From Candidatus Omnitrophota bacterium (GTDB lineage: Bacteria > Hinthialibacterota > Hinthialibacteria > Hinthialibacterales > JAKPRU01), in contig JAKPRU010000429.1 in assembly GCA_029557025.1 (NCBI GenBank), positions 1 through 7,085 of the forward strand: 7,085 nucleotides of DNA, read 5' to 3'. Shown here in pieces: positions 1 through 6,628 of this stretch. Within the stretch, counting starts at the first letter, position 1; every line of letters begins with the position of its first letter. The notes below the pieces were generated by a model. It saw only the letters and a list, made by a program, of their open reading frames with translations, ran no database searches and was not told the origin of the DNA. The position numbers and the translations under genes are program-made.

Positions 1-1
1 G

Positions 2-1321
2 AAGGTCCTGCTGAAAGGCGTCAATCGGCATCAGGATTTCGGCGGATTGGGAAATGCCCTGCCGAGACGTCTCCAGGCACTTGATTCAAAACTCATCAAG
101 GATCTTGGCGGCAATTTTGTCCGCCTGTCACACTACCCTCAGCACCCCGATTTCCTGGATGCCTGCGACCGCTCAGGCATTCTGGTCTATGCGGAAATCG
201 CTTCCTGGCAGCATATCGGGGGCGCACGGTTCATGTCCAATGCAGAGAATATGATGCGTGCCATGATCCGCCGGGACCGCAATCATCCCTCCATTATTCT
301 CTGGGGTCTGCTGAACGAAGGACGGTCCAAGCCCCTGTTCGAGCGTCTCCACACCGTCGCGCACGAATGTGACGCCACACGCCCCACAGTCTATGCCGAA
401 AACGAACCGGAGGAGGGCCTTCGACTCGGCACAGTGCATATCCCCGATGTCCTGGGGCTTAATTACAAACTCCCCCATCTGGATGAGCTTCGCGCCATGC
501 TGCCGGACAAAAAACTGTTCAGCAGCGAACACACCAATGCCGATTTCTGCAAACGCGGCAACTGGGAGCTGGAGGATCGCTACCTCACCCGATTACAGGC
601 CGATCTGGAGATCCTGGCCGCCCATCCATTCATGGCGGGCGGGACACTCTGGTGTATGCATGATTACGCGACCGATTACGCGCCCACATGGCCGCATCAT
701 TTCTCCGGTGTCATGGATCATGTCAGGCTGTACAAGGAACCGGCATACCTTCTCCGCGCCTGGTGGCGCACCGATCTGAATGTACATATTGCCGGTCATT
801 GGACCTTCCCCGGCGAGGAGGGCCGAGAGAAAAGCGTTCGTGTGGTGAGCAATGGTGATCGGGTGGAACTGTGCCTGAACAATACCTCTCTGGGTGCGAA
901 AAGCGGAGGCCGAATGCTGGAATGGAATGTCCCCTACCAACCGGGAAAACTTGTCGCAAGAGCTTGGCGAGGACAAGAGACCGTGGAGCATATCTTGGAA
1001 ACTGCCGGGCCTGCCTCCGCATTGCTTTTGACTGCCGACCCGGACAGAATCCTCGCGGATGCCCAGGATGCCGCGTTAGTCACGGTCTGTTTGGTGGATG
1101 CACAGGGCCGCTGGGTCCCCGAAGATCGCCCCGTTGCCCTTCAAATTGACGGCCCGGCTGCCCTCCGCACAGTCGGAGGATTGCCGGTGGCATTGCTGTC
1201 TGCCGGGGTGGGGCGGTTTGCAGTCCAGTCCACCGGCGAATCCGGCCGCGTGACTGTCCGAGCTGCCACAATTGGTGCAAGCGAGAGCAGGGTGGAGATT
1301 CAGGCTGTACCGAAACTATAA
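2..1321 (+). CDS. Glycoside hydrolase family 2 enzyme, C-terminal part (5' end outside window)
   Basis: Only the last 439 residues are present; the frame is open to the left edge, so the N-terminal sugar-binding jelly roll and immunoglobulin-like domain lie outside. The visible part starts in the GH2 TIM barrel with N-R-H-x-D (residues 8-12), followed by R-x-S-H-Y-P (41-46). The NHPSIILWGLLNE segment ends in the probable acid/base Glu106 (bases 317-319). KKLFSSEHTN carries the probable nucleophile Glu176 (527-529). After the barrel, about 258-335 resembles the DUF4982-type beta domain (WTFPGEEG, SNGDRVELCLNN), and about 336-439 resembles the C-terminal Big-like domain common in GH2 beta-galactosidases. 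By family knowledge it is a retaining exo-beta-glycosidase. The N-x-K signature of glucuronidases was not seen near the barrel end, which weakly favours a galactosidase-like substrate. Export cannot be judged because the N-terminus is missing. The stop lies 8 nt before ktrB. Confidence 0.93.
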   Translation, partial: KVLLKGVNRHQDFGGLGNALPRRLQALDSKLIKDLGGNFVRLSHYPQHPDFLDACDRSGILVYAEIASWQHIGGARFMSNAENMMRAMIRRDRNHPSIILWGLLNEGRSKPLFERLHTVAHECDATRPTVYAENEPEEGLRLGTVHIPDVLGLNYKLPHLDELRAMLPDKKLFSSEHTNADFCKRGNWELEDRYLTRLQADLEILAAHPFMAGGTLWCMHDYATDYAPTWPHHFSGVMDHVRLYKEPAYLLRAWWRTDLNVHIAGHWTFPGEEGREKSVRVVSNGDRVELCLNNTSLGAKSGGRMLEWNVPYQPGKLVARAWRGQETVEHILETAGPASALLLTADPDRILADAQDAALVTVCLVDAQGRWVPEDRPVALQIDGPAALRTVGGLPVALLSAGVGRFAVQSTGESGRVTVRAATIGASESRVEIQAVPKL

Positions 1322-1322
1322 T
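1293..1322 (+). promoter_or_regulatory. Candidate sigma70-type promoter for ktrBA, likely giving a leaderless mRNA
   Basis: A perfect -10 hexamer TATAAT sits at 1317-1322, overlapping the GH2 stop codon. An 18-nt spacer separates it from TGGAGA (1293-1298), which matches TTGACA at four of six positions. Normal spacing from the -10 puts the transcription start at about 1329-1330, on or next to the A of the ktrB ATG. No Shine-Dalgarno-like sequence precedes that ATG. The hexamer and its position are seen directly; promoter activity is inferred. A chance hexamer with read-through from the GH2 gene remains possible. Confidence 0.5.
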
Positions 1323-1329
1323 ACTGCTC

Positions 1330-2697
1330 ATGCCTCGCTATCAGCTTTTGCTATCCTTTTTGATTTTAATCCTGCTTGGCGCTCTGGCTCTTCGGATGCC
1401 GGGCTGTATCCCGGAGGGGTATGAACTCGGCTGGATAGATGCCCTCTTCACATCCACTTCCGCCGTCTGTGTCACCGGTCTCACTGTAGTCGACACCGGC
1501 ACAAAATTCTCCCTCGGCGGACAAATCATCATTTTGATTCTCATCCAGGCCGGCGGCTTGGGAATGTTGACCATCTCGAACTGGCTTCTGGTGGTTCTGT
1601 CCGGCTCCCGGGTTTCTCTGTCAAGCCGGTTCATTCTGGAAGAGACACACGGTATGCATTACCGAATCGAGCCAACCGGTCTTCTGAAACGGATCATTCT
1701 ATTCACCATTCTTTCGGAGGGCATCGGCGCTTTCGTATTGTTTCTCCGGTTCATTGTGGATTATCCGTTTCCAAGAGCGTTTTGGCTGGCGGTTTTCCAT
1801 TCCGTTGCTGCTTTCTGCAACGCCGGATTCTCCCTTTTCCCGGATAACCTTATGTCCTATCGGGACGACTGGGTAATCAATATGACGATTATGGCCCTGA
1901 TCGTCCTGGGCGGTATCGGTTTCATGGTCTTCTCGGATGTGGTTTTTGTGCTGAACAGTGTCCTGAAAAGACGAACCAGGCGATGGTTCCTCGCCTGGCA
2001 TCGGATCACCCTTCACAGCAAAGTTACTCTCATCACCACCGGCATTCTGATTTTCGCCGGGGCATTGCTGGTCGCTCTCTTTGAGAGCGAGAATCTGATG
2101 AAGGAGATGCCCTTCCATCAACGGCTTCTCCCGGCACTTTTTCTCTCTATAACAAGCCGGACCGCCGGATTTAACACCGTGGACACCGGCCAATTGACCA
2201 ATCTCACACTTCTGCTGGTGATTTTCCTGATGTTTGTGGGAGCCTCGCCCGGATCGACCGGCGGCGGCATAAAAACAACCACCTTCGCCCTTTTGATCGC
2301 TCTCTTTCGATCACGTCTGTTTAATCGACCCCGAACCGAAATGTTCGGCCGCACCGTGCCGGAATCTCTTGTAGCAAAAGCGGTAGTCAGTTGGGCGGCT
2401 TTTATTGCTCTGGTTCTCATCGGAGTGACCGGGTTGGAATATTTCGAGTTCGGATTCGCCTCCCATAAAGTTTCTTCGGGAAGTGTTTTGGATATGCTGT
2501 TCGAGGTCACTTCCGCGCTTGGCACAGTCGGTCTGTCTGTGGGGATCACACCCACACTGCAATCCGGCAGTCGGCTGGTACTTGTTGTCATTATGTTTTT
2601 CGGACGTGTCGGGCCGCTCGCCATAGCCTCTTCCTTTATTGGACAGCGACATGTATTACGTTACACACTGCCGGAAGAACGGATTATGGTCGGATAA
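1330..2697 (+). CDS. ktrB: Potassium uptake membrane subunit KtrB (TrkH/KtrB/HKT superfamily)
   Basis: This 455-residue inner-membrane protein is the ion-conducting subunit of a Ktr-type K+ uptake system. Its length matches KtrB (eight membrane helices as four M-P-M repeats) rather than the longer TrkH with two extra N-terminal helices. All four pore loops can be read: SAVCVTGLT (44-52, Gly50), FHSVAAFCNAGF (156-167, Gly166), TSRTAGFNT (275-283, Gly280) and TSALGTVGLS (394-403, Gly401). Each repeat keeps its filter glycine, which in this superfamily goes with K+ selectivity. The GASPGSTGGGIKTTT segment (304-318) is the conserved helix-break region after pore loop 3. FFGRVGPL contains Arg426, the repeat-D arginine conserved in TrkH/KtrB. 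The ATG at 1330 begins directly with a hydrophobic helix and has no Shine-Dalgarno before it. Its stop codon forms part of the ktrA ribosome binding site. Whether transport is Na+-dependent cannot be told. Confidence 0.95.
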   Translation: MPRYQLLLSFLILILLGALALRMPGCIPEGYELGWIDALFTSTSAVCVTGLTVVDTGTKFSLGGQIIILILIQAGGLGMLTISNWLLVVLSGSRVSLSSRFILEETHGMHYRIEPTGLLKRIILFTILSEGIGAFVLFLRFIVDYPFPRAFWLAVFHSVAAFCNAGFSLFPDNLMSYRDDWVINMTIMALIVLGGIGFMVFSDVVFVLNSVLKRRTRRWFLAWHRITLHSKVTLITTGILIFAGALLVALFESENLMKEMPFHQRLLPALFLSITSRTAGFNTVDTGQLTNLTLLLVIFLMFVGASPGSTGGGIKTTTFALLIALFRSRLFNRPRTEMFGRTVPESLVAKAVVSWAAFIALVLIGVTGLEYFEFGFASHKVSSGSVLDMLFEVTSALGTVGLSVGITPTLQSGSRLVLVVIMFFGRVGPLAIASSFIGQRHVLRYTLPEERIMVG

Positions 2698-2701
2698 GGA
2701 G
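2695..2701 (+). promoter_or_regulatory. Ribosome binding site of ktrA, embedded in the ktrB stop codon
   Basis: TAAGGAG matches the full anti-Shine-Dalgarno complement. Its first three bases are the TAA stop of ktrB, and 8 nt separate it from the ktrA ATG at 2710. The arrangement suggests that translation of the gating subunit is coupled to termination on ktrB. It also fixes the ktrA start. Confidence 0.85.
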
Positions 2702-2709
2702 TATCGAAA

Positions 2710-3393
2710 ATGAACCGTTCGTTTGCAATTCTCGGATTGAGCACATTCAGCCAGCGCGCCGCAACCTCGCTGTTCTCTCTGGGCGCAACGGTCCTCGCCA
2801 TCGACAGCGATGAGTCTCTTATTCAGCAGATCAGCGATGAGGTCACCCGGGCGGTCTGTGCCGATGTTCGCCATCGCGATGTGCTGCGAAGCCTGGGGGT
2901 TCTCGACTGCGATGTCGTGATTCTCGGTCTCCGCCATCATTTCGATCTCACCGTTCTCGCGGTCCGATTTCTCGTACAAAACGGTGTCAAGAACATTATT
3001 GCCCAAGTGGACAGCCTCGATGAACTGGAAGCCATTCGCGCCGTCGGAGCCACACATGCCGTCTTCCCGGAACGCGATGCCGCCGACCGCCTGGTTAAGG
3101 AATTCGCTCTCCCCGGACTGATGGATCGCATTGCGCTCTCCAAGGATATCGGCCTCGTTGAAATCCCCTGCCCGAAGGAATTCGCCGGAAAATCCATTCT
3201 GGAGCTCAATGTCCGACAACGGTTCCAGGTTACCATCATCGGAATCCGATCTGCCGGCGGAGAAAAAGGGGAAATTAAAATCACCCCTCCCCCCTCAACC
3301 GTTCTTAATGCGAACGATCTCCTGATTATGATCGGCGATGTGCAGCACATGGCCGCATTCCTCGCGAAGTTCCCCAACCCCAACACCGCTTGA
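2710..3393 (+). CDS. ktrA: Potassium uptake regulatory subunit KtrA (RCK domain protein)
   Basis: This 227-residue cytosolic protein is the nucleotide-binding gating subunit that would assemble as a ring under KtrB. It has a single RCK_N plus RCK_C unit, as in KtrA (about 220 aa), not the duplicated form of long TrkA. RCK_N runs from about 4 to 125: beta1 FAILGL, an acidic residue after beta2 (VLAIDSD, Asp32) expected to contact the nucleotide ribose, the C-A-D-V-R-H segment, and V-I-L-G-L. The GATHAVFPERDAADRL segment resembles the KtrA linker. RCK_C runs from about 142 to 223 (LVEIPCPKEFAGKSILELNVR, then DLLIMIGD). One oddity: the first Rossmann loop reads G9-L-S-T-F-S14, where KtrA proteins normally have G-x-G-x-F-G. 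The pairing with ktrB and the strong ribosome binding site support a real, co-expressed subunit. Confidence 0.94.
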   Translation: MNRSFAILGLSTFSQRAATSLFSLGATVLAIDSDESLIQQISDEVTRAVCADVRHRDVLRSLGVLDCDVVILGLRHHFDLTVLAVRFLVQNGVKNIIAQVDSLDELEAIRAVGATHAVFPERDAADRLVKEFALPGLMDRIALSKDIGLVEIPCPKEFAGKSILELNVRQRFQVTIIGIRSAGGEKGEIKITPPPSTVLNANDLLIMIGDVQHMAAFLAKFPNPNTA

Positions 3394-3415
3394 GGCGATT
3401 CATCCGCCCCTTTCT
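3394..3415. terminator. Short convergent intergenic gap with a weak hairpin
   Basis: Only 22 bp separate the stop codons of ktrA and the convergent secreted enzyme gene. GGCG (3394-3397) can pair with CGCC (3405-3408) around a 7-nt loop, and on the plus strand it is followed by a pyrimidine-rich, partly T-rich stretch. A 4-bp stem is weak for an intrinsic terminator in either direction. I see no better candidate, so transcripts from the two sides may overlap. Confidence 0.25.
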
Positions 3416-6400
3416 TCATTTGATCCTTCTCCCTTCGTACCTCACTGCCTTCTCCATCCCCCGAATCCTCCACCCTCCCTCAATCCGTTCCACCGAAGCC
3501 TGTCCGACTGTATTCCCTTCCACATCATAAGCCTTAACCTCCAGGCTCTCTGCGCGCGCAATCTCTCCGATCATGCGGCGCACATCCCCCCGGCTATACC
3601 GGCCTTCGGGTTTGCTGATCTCTATCTTTTCAACGCCCTCGACCGCGATTATCGAAAGACCCGTTTCGCCATCTGCCGCCGGGCGCACCGCCACCGCGCC
3701 GGAGGTCCGTATCCCCGCATACTCCGTTTCCTGCCCGCGTCCGTCCACATACACATACATCGGCGATCCCACCAGGTCCGCCCGATGCCCCTCATGGACA
3801 CTCGATTTCTCGAAGAATTCCGTGCCTCTTATCGCAACCCATCCGAACGGCGAAAGGGTCACCTGTTCTTTCCCTGCATCGACTGTCCAGTATCTCTTGT
3901 CGTTCCCGTTCACCCAAATCCGCAGTCCGTTCGGATACCGGATAAACAGGCGGCTGTTCCGCCACTGGCCTGTCAAAAACGCCTCCGATGAGGAGATCAA
4001 ATCTTCATTCGTGCCGTACAGAATCACTTCCGGCTCTTGCATCACATACCGGCTCTGGAGTTGCTGAAGCATGTAATACGACCGGCATGTCTGACGAATC
4101 CCGTGGCCCTCTTCCACCAGCCAGCCGATATGTCCGTAAGCAATGGTCGCCGCGATAAACTGGTCGATACTTTTCACGATCCGTTCCGGTTTGTTCCACC
4201 CTTCGCAGCGTTGGAAAAATCCGGCGGTCCAGGGCATTCCGATATCCACCGTCAGCGGGTGCATCTTCAGCAGATCGAAATGCGGCAGGTACGGATATTC
4301 CCACAGGTTCAGATTGCTGTATGTCAGCCCGTAATTCCCCGTGGTCAGTCCCGTGTAGAGCCACTGGTGATTGCCTTCGGACCAGCAGTGATTCTTGTAG
4401 ACATCCTGGTCGTGCAACAGCAGTTCCCCATAAGCATAGAACGTTGATGCAAACGTTCCCGCGCCGGGCACACGGGCGTCGTAATCCGTGCGGTCCCATG
4501 GCGAGACAGAGGTATGCACATCCGTGTATGCCGCATCGGTTCCAAACTTCTCCTGCACAATCGGCGCGATTTTTGCATCCGCTTCCACCGCGCGAAGCGC
4601 CTTGGGGGAGTAGCAGCGATACCACGCCCTAATCCACTCGCCGCTTGAATCCCGCATCACCCAGTCCTCATTCCAATAGGCGTTTACCGGCGCAAAATCA
4701 CAGTAATTTGTGTACAAACCGGCCCGCCAGCCGAGAGACTTCTGATGTGCGATGTACCGTTTCAGGGCTTCATCGCCGCCTTTTCCGGGCGCAGCCTCCG
4801 TGCGGAATGTGAAACTTTCTCCTTCGTCTCGCCATGTGATTTCATGATTGCACTGCGTCAGCATTTCAATTCCATAAGCCCGCAGCATTCGCGACCGTTT
4901 CATCTCATTTTCGTAATTGGATGGCCCCCAACTCTCCTGCCAGAGCCGCTGCCCTGCCATATATCCTTCTTTGGCGGGCGGATTCGGAATGGTGCACAAG
5001 GTCTCCTCAAACATCGGCGAAACCGTGAAAAATACCCGCTCAAACAGGTCGTTACGCACTCCATCCGTTCGTGGGAGGTATCTCACCCCGCCGTTCAGGT
5101 AAATCCCATCTTCTTTAATTTCATCCGTTGCGTACGGCTTGGAGCCGTTCGACTGATACCAGTCCATCCACACCGAGGCAAAACAGGGTGCTTCCCCTCT
5201 CAGCACAAGCACACACAGATGATGCCGCCCGTAGTTGATGTAAGGTAGCTGGAAAAGTTCCGGCTCCGTCCCTTCGGTCAATTTCCCGTAAGACAGTTCA
5301 GTCGCCTTTCCGCCCTTGCAAAAAAAGTCCGCCACCAGGGACTTCTGCCAAATCCGCAAGTGGCTTTCGACCCCATGCGACCACACAAGTCGAACGACAT
5401 CATCCTCCAGCACGGCTTCGGCCAACTGGATGGACTTCGGCTCTTCCTCAAACAGAACCCCCGCTCCCACAAGCCCGTTCGCCACCCTGGTTCCGTCAAG
5501 ATAGATTTCCACATACCCAAGGTCTTTCTGCCCGGGATGGAGACGGTATTCCAGCTCTGCATCTTTCCCCTTGTAGATAAACCGGAATGTCCCATCCTCA
5601 TCCTCTTGAATTGTGTTTCGATATTTCGCCCGGTAATTCTTCGGAAGAATCGTTTCTTTCCGAGCAGGAAAGGGAAGCTGTCCCGGCCCCGTGTTCGCCC
5701 CGACAGACTGACCGGGGAACGGCTCAATCCCGCGTTTCGGGCGCGGATCGAACTGAAGCGGCTTCAGGTCTTCTTTGAAAACCGTCAAATCCTCCAGGAA
5801 AATCGCCTGGTCTTCCGGATTCGAACAGCCCACAATCTTCAGTCCCGTGAAAATCCCTTTGTCTCCCAGTTTCGCCACAGTCTCTTTGGCAATTTTCCGG
5901 TGGATCAGCCACCACTCTTTCCATCGCACTTGGGCCAAGTCGATTTCGTAAGTGTTCTTCTCGCTGTCTTCTGCAAGAAAAAGCACTTGTACGGATGGAA
6001 TCTTTGGGTCCTCGGTATATCCCCAGTTATTCCCGTATACCCAGAGATGCACGCACTCCACTTCGTTTCCCAGCGGAATAGGAGCGGGCGGTCGAAGGAT
6101 TACCGCGCTGTCTTTGCCCGTGCCGCGATAGATCAGTTTTGCGGTGTTCGATTCCCAGACTCGCTGTTCCGAGGATGGATGCGCACGCGCCACAGCGCCC
6201 CCAAAGCATTCCAGCGACCATCCATCCAGCGAATCGAAATTGACCAGTGGGATCCGGTCCGGTTTCCGGTTGACCCTCACCATTTCGTAGGGACGGTCTC
6301 CGACCGGTTCCTGGGCCGGTTTCGGTTCCGCGAGATTGGCCATCCGTATTTCCCCCGCAGGGTCTGCGATTGCCTGCATCGCGGATCCCGCGATAAACCC

Positions 6401-6448
6401 GGAAAGGATAATCAGGATGAATGTCCTATAGGCAGATCGATTTCTCAT
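3416..6448 (-). CDS. Secreted 1010-aa protein with a glycoside-hydrolase-like barrel, family not recognised
   Basis: The start is the ATG at 6448, with AAGGAG 8 nt upstream; the earlier in-frame ATG at 6481 would add 11 residues across that site. Residues 2-8 are basic, about 10-24 hydrophobic, and A26-I-A28 precedes Asp29, giving a clear signal peptidase I signal with no lipobox. Residues about 68-225 (from NFDSLDGW to LEDLTVFKED) look like a beta-sandwich of the carbohydrate-binding or laminin-G-like sort. Residues about 265-480 form a second beta-rich region. From about 500 (RLWQESWG) to 790 the pattern of short hydrophobic strands and helices suggests a TIM barrel. AAYTDVHTSVSPW has Asp643 at a strand end, and NHCWSEGNHQW has Glu691, a plausible nucleophile and acid/base pair as in GH101/GH129-like or clan GH-D retaining enzymes. 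Residues about 830-1010 are a beta-rich tail. The likely role is glycan breakdown outside the cytoplasm; substrate and family are unknown. It stands alone on its strand. Confidence 0.85.
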   Translation of the reverse strand: MRNRSAYRTFILIILSGFIAGSAMQAIADPAGEIRMANLAEPKPAQEPVGDRPYEMVRVNRKPDRIPLVNFDSLDGWSLECFGGAVARAHPSSEQRVWESNTAKLIYRGTGKDSAVILRPPAPIPLGNEVECVHLWVYGNNWGYTEDPKIPSVQVLFLAEDSEKNTYEIDLAQVRWKEWWLIHRKIAKETVAKLGDKGIFTGLKIVGCSNPEDQAIFLEDLTVFKEDLKPLQFDPRPKRGIEPFPGQSVGANTGPGQLPFPARKETILPKNYRAKYRNTIQEDEDGTFRFIYKGKDAELEYRLHPGQKDLGYVEIYLDGTRVANGLVGAGVLFEEEPKSIQLAEAVLEDDVVRLVWSHGVESHLRIWQKSLVADFFCKGGKATELSYGKLTEGTEPELFQLPYINYGRHHLCVLVLRGEAPCFASVWMDWYQSNGSKPYATDEIKEDGIYLNGGVRYLPRTDGVRNDLFERVFFTVSPMFEETLCTIPNPPAKEGYMAGQRLWQESWGPSNYENEMKRSRMLRAYGIEMLTQCNHEITWRDEGESFTFRTEAAPGKGGDEALKRYIAHQKSLGWRAGLYTNYCDFAPVNAYWNEDWVMRDSSGEWIRAWYRCYSPKALRAVEADAKIAPIVQEKFGTDAAYTDVHTSVSPWDRTDYDARVPGAGTFASTFYAYGELLLHDQDVYKNHCWSEGNHQWLYTGLTTGNYGLTYSNLNLWEYPYLPHFDLLKMHPLTVDIGMPWTAGFFQRCEGWNKPERIVKSIDQFIAATIAYGHIGWLVEEGHGIRQTCRSYYMLQQLQSRYVMQEPEVILYGTNEDLISSSEAFLTGQWRNSRLFIRYPNGLRIWVNGNDKRYWTVDAGKEQVTLSPFGWVAIRGTEFFEKSSVHEGHRADLVGSPMYVYVDGRGQETEYAGIRTSGAVAVRPAADGETGLSIIAVEGVEKIEISKPEGRYSRGDVRRMIGEIARAESLEVKAYDVEGNTVGQASVERIEGGWRIRGMEKAVRYEGRRIK

Positions 6449-6456
6449 GCTGTGCG

Positions 6457-6462
6457 CTCCTT
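6457..6462 (-). promoter_or_regulatory. Ribosome binding site that decides the start of the secreted enzyme
   Basis: Read on the minus strand this is AAGGAG, 8 nt before the ATG at 6448-6446. It selects the start that begins directly with a basic n-region and signal peptide. The longer alternative from 6481 would put an acidic, non-signal-like stretch in front and would contain this site inside the coding region. Confidence 0.85.
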
Positions 6463-6518
6463 GAGGAAAATGATCCTCCATTGTGAACCGGATTTGAAAT
6501 TATTTCCAGCGGCTTTGG

Positions 6519-6548
6519 TTGACTCTGTAAAGACCTGTCTGATAGAGT
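6519..6548 (+). promoter_or_regulatory. Predicted promoter of the corrinoid protein gene (extended -10)
   Basis: TTGACT at 6519-6524 matches the -35 consensus at five of six positions. After 18 nt comes TAGAGT (6543-6548), four of six for the -10, preceded by TGA (6540-6542), a correctly placed extended -10 TGn. Transcription would begin near 6555, giving a leader of roughly 75 nt before the ATG at 6629. It is the best promoter-like sequence in the divergent intergenic region; no equally good promoter was found on the minus strand for the secreted enzyme. Confidence 0.55.
6522..6548. repeat. 27-bp imperfect inverted repeat over the promoter
   Basis: The arms ACTCTGT (6522-6528) and ATAGAGT (6542-6548) are inverted copies with one mismatch (a G-U wobble if read as RNA) around a 13-nt centre that itself contains AGA and UCU, able to pair. 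The arms fall on the -35 and -10 elements, a classic operator position. The repeat also lies upstream of the minus-strand gene, so one regulator could act on both. Confidence 0.45.
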
Positions 6549-6558
6549 TAGGCAATTC

Positions 6559-6604
6559 GGGTGGCACGCGGTGAGGCGGCAACCCCGCATCGGATGCCCC
6601 CACG
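6559..6604 (+). promoter_or_regulatory. GC-rich leader segment with predicted stem-loops
   Basis: This lies in the predicted 5' leader of the corrinoid gene. An outer stem pairs 6560-6566 with 6595-6601 (GG and GGCA against UGCC and CC, one mismatch). Inside it, GCGG at either 6568-6571 or 6576-6579 can pair with CCGC at 6585-6588, so two alternative hairpins compete. The segment GGCAACC (6578-6584) recalls a conserved stretch of SAM riboswitches, but the remaining S-box elements could not be aligned. It is best described as a structured leader of unknown type. Confidence 0.3.
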
Positions 6605-6616
6605 ATATTCATGACC

Positions 6617-6622
6617 AGAGGG
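6617..6622 (+). promoter_or_regulatory. Ribosome binding site of the corrinoid protein gene
   Basis: AGAGGG is followed by 6 nt and the ATG at 6629. It supports this start, which gives the usual short N-terminus of the corrinoid protein family. An upstream ATG at 6611 is not in the same frame and overlaps the region before this site. Confidence 0.7.
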
Positions 6623-6628
6623 AATAAC

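Noticed and set aside
2118..3219. Minus-strand frames of 113-187 codons opposite ktrB and ktrA.
   Set aside because: They lie wholly or mostly opposite two clearly identified transporter genes and show no domain-like sequence.
3338..3991. A 217-codon plus-strand frame starting inside ktrA and running over the end of the secreted enzyme gene.
   Set aside because: Its composition is rich in Pro, Ser and His, it overlaps two well-supported genes, and no plausible ribosome binding site or domain was seen.
6446..6481. An upstream start (6481) for the secreted enzyme.
   Set aside because: The 11 extra residues are not signal-like, and the region contains the AAGGAG that is ideally spaced for the ATG at 6448.
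5360..6574. A 404-codon open frame on the plus strand opposite the 5' half of the secreted enzyme gene.
   Set aside because: It is antisense to a gene with a signal peptide, a ribosome binding site and protein-like composition. Its translation is rich in R, P, F and H with no recognisable domain, as expected from a codon-bias shadow.
6556..6590. A T-box antiterminator-like string (GGGTGGCACGCGG).
   Set aside because: The T-box consensus GGGUGG-N-ACCGCG is interrupted. No specifier stem or terminator fits in the short leader, and the downstream gene is not an aminoacyl-tRNA or amino-acid gene.
6482..6628. A classic cobalamin riboswitch before the B12-binding protein gene.
   Set aside because: The region is too short for a full element, and no B12-box-like GCCACTG core was found.
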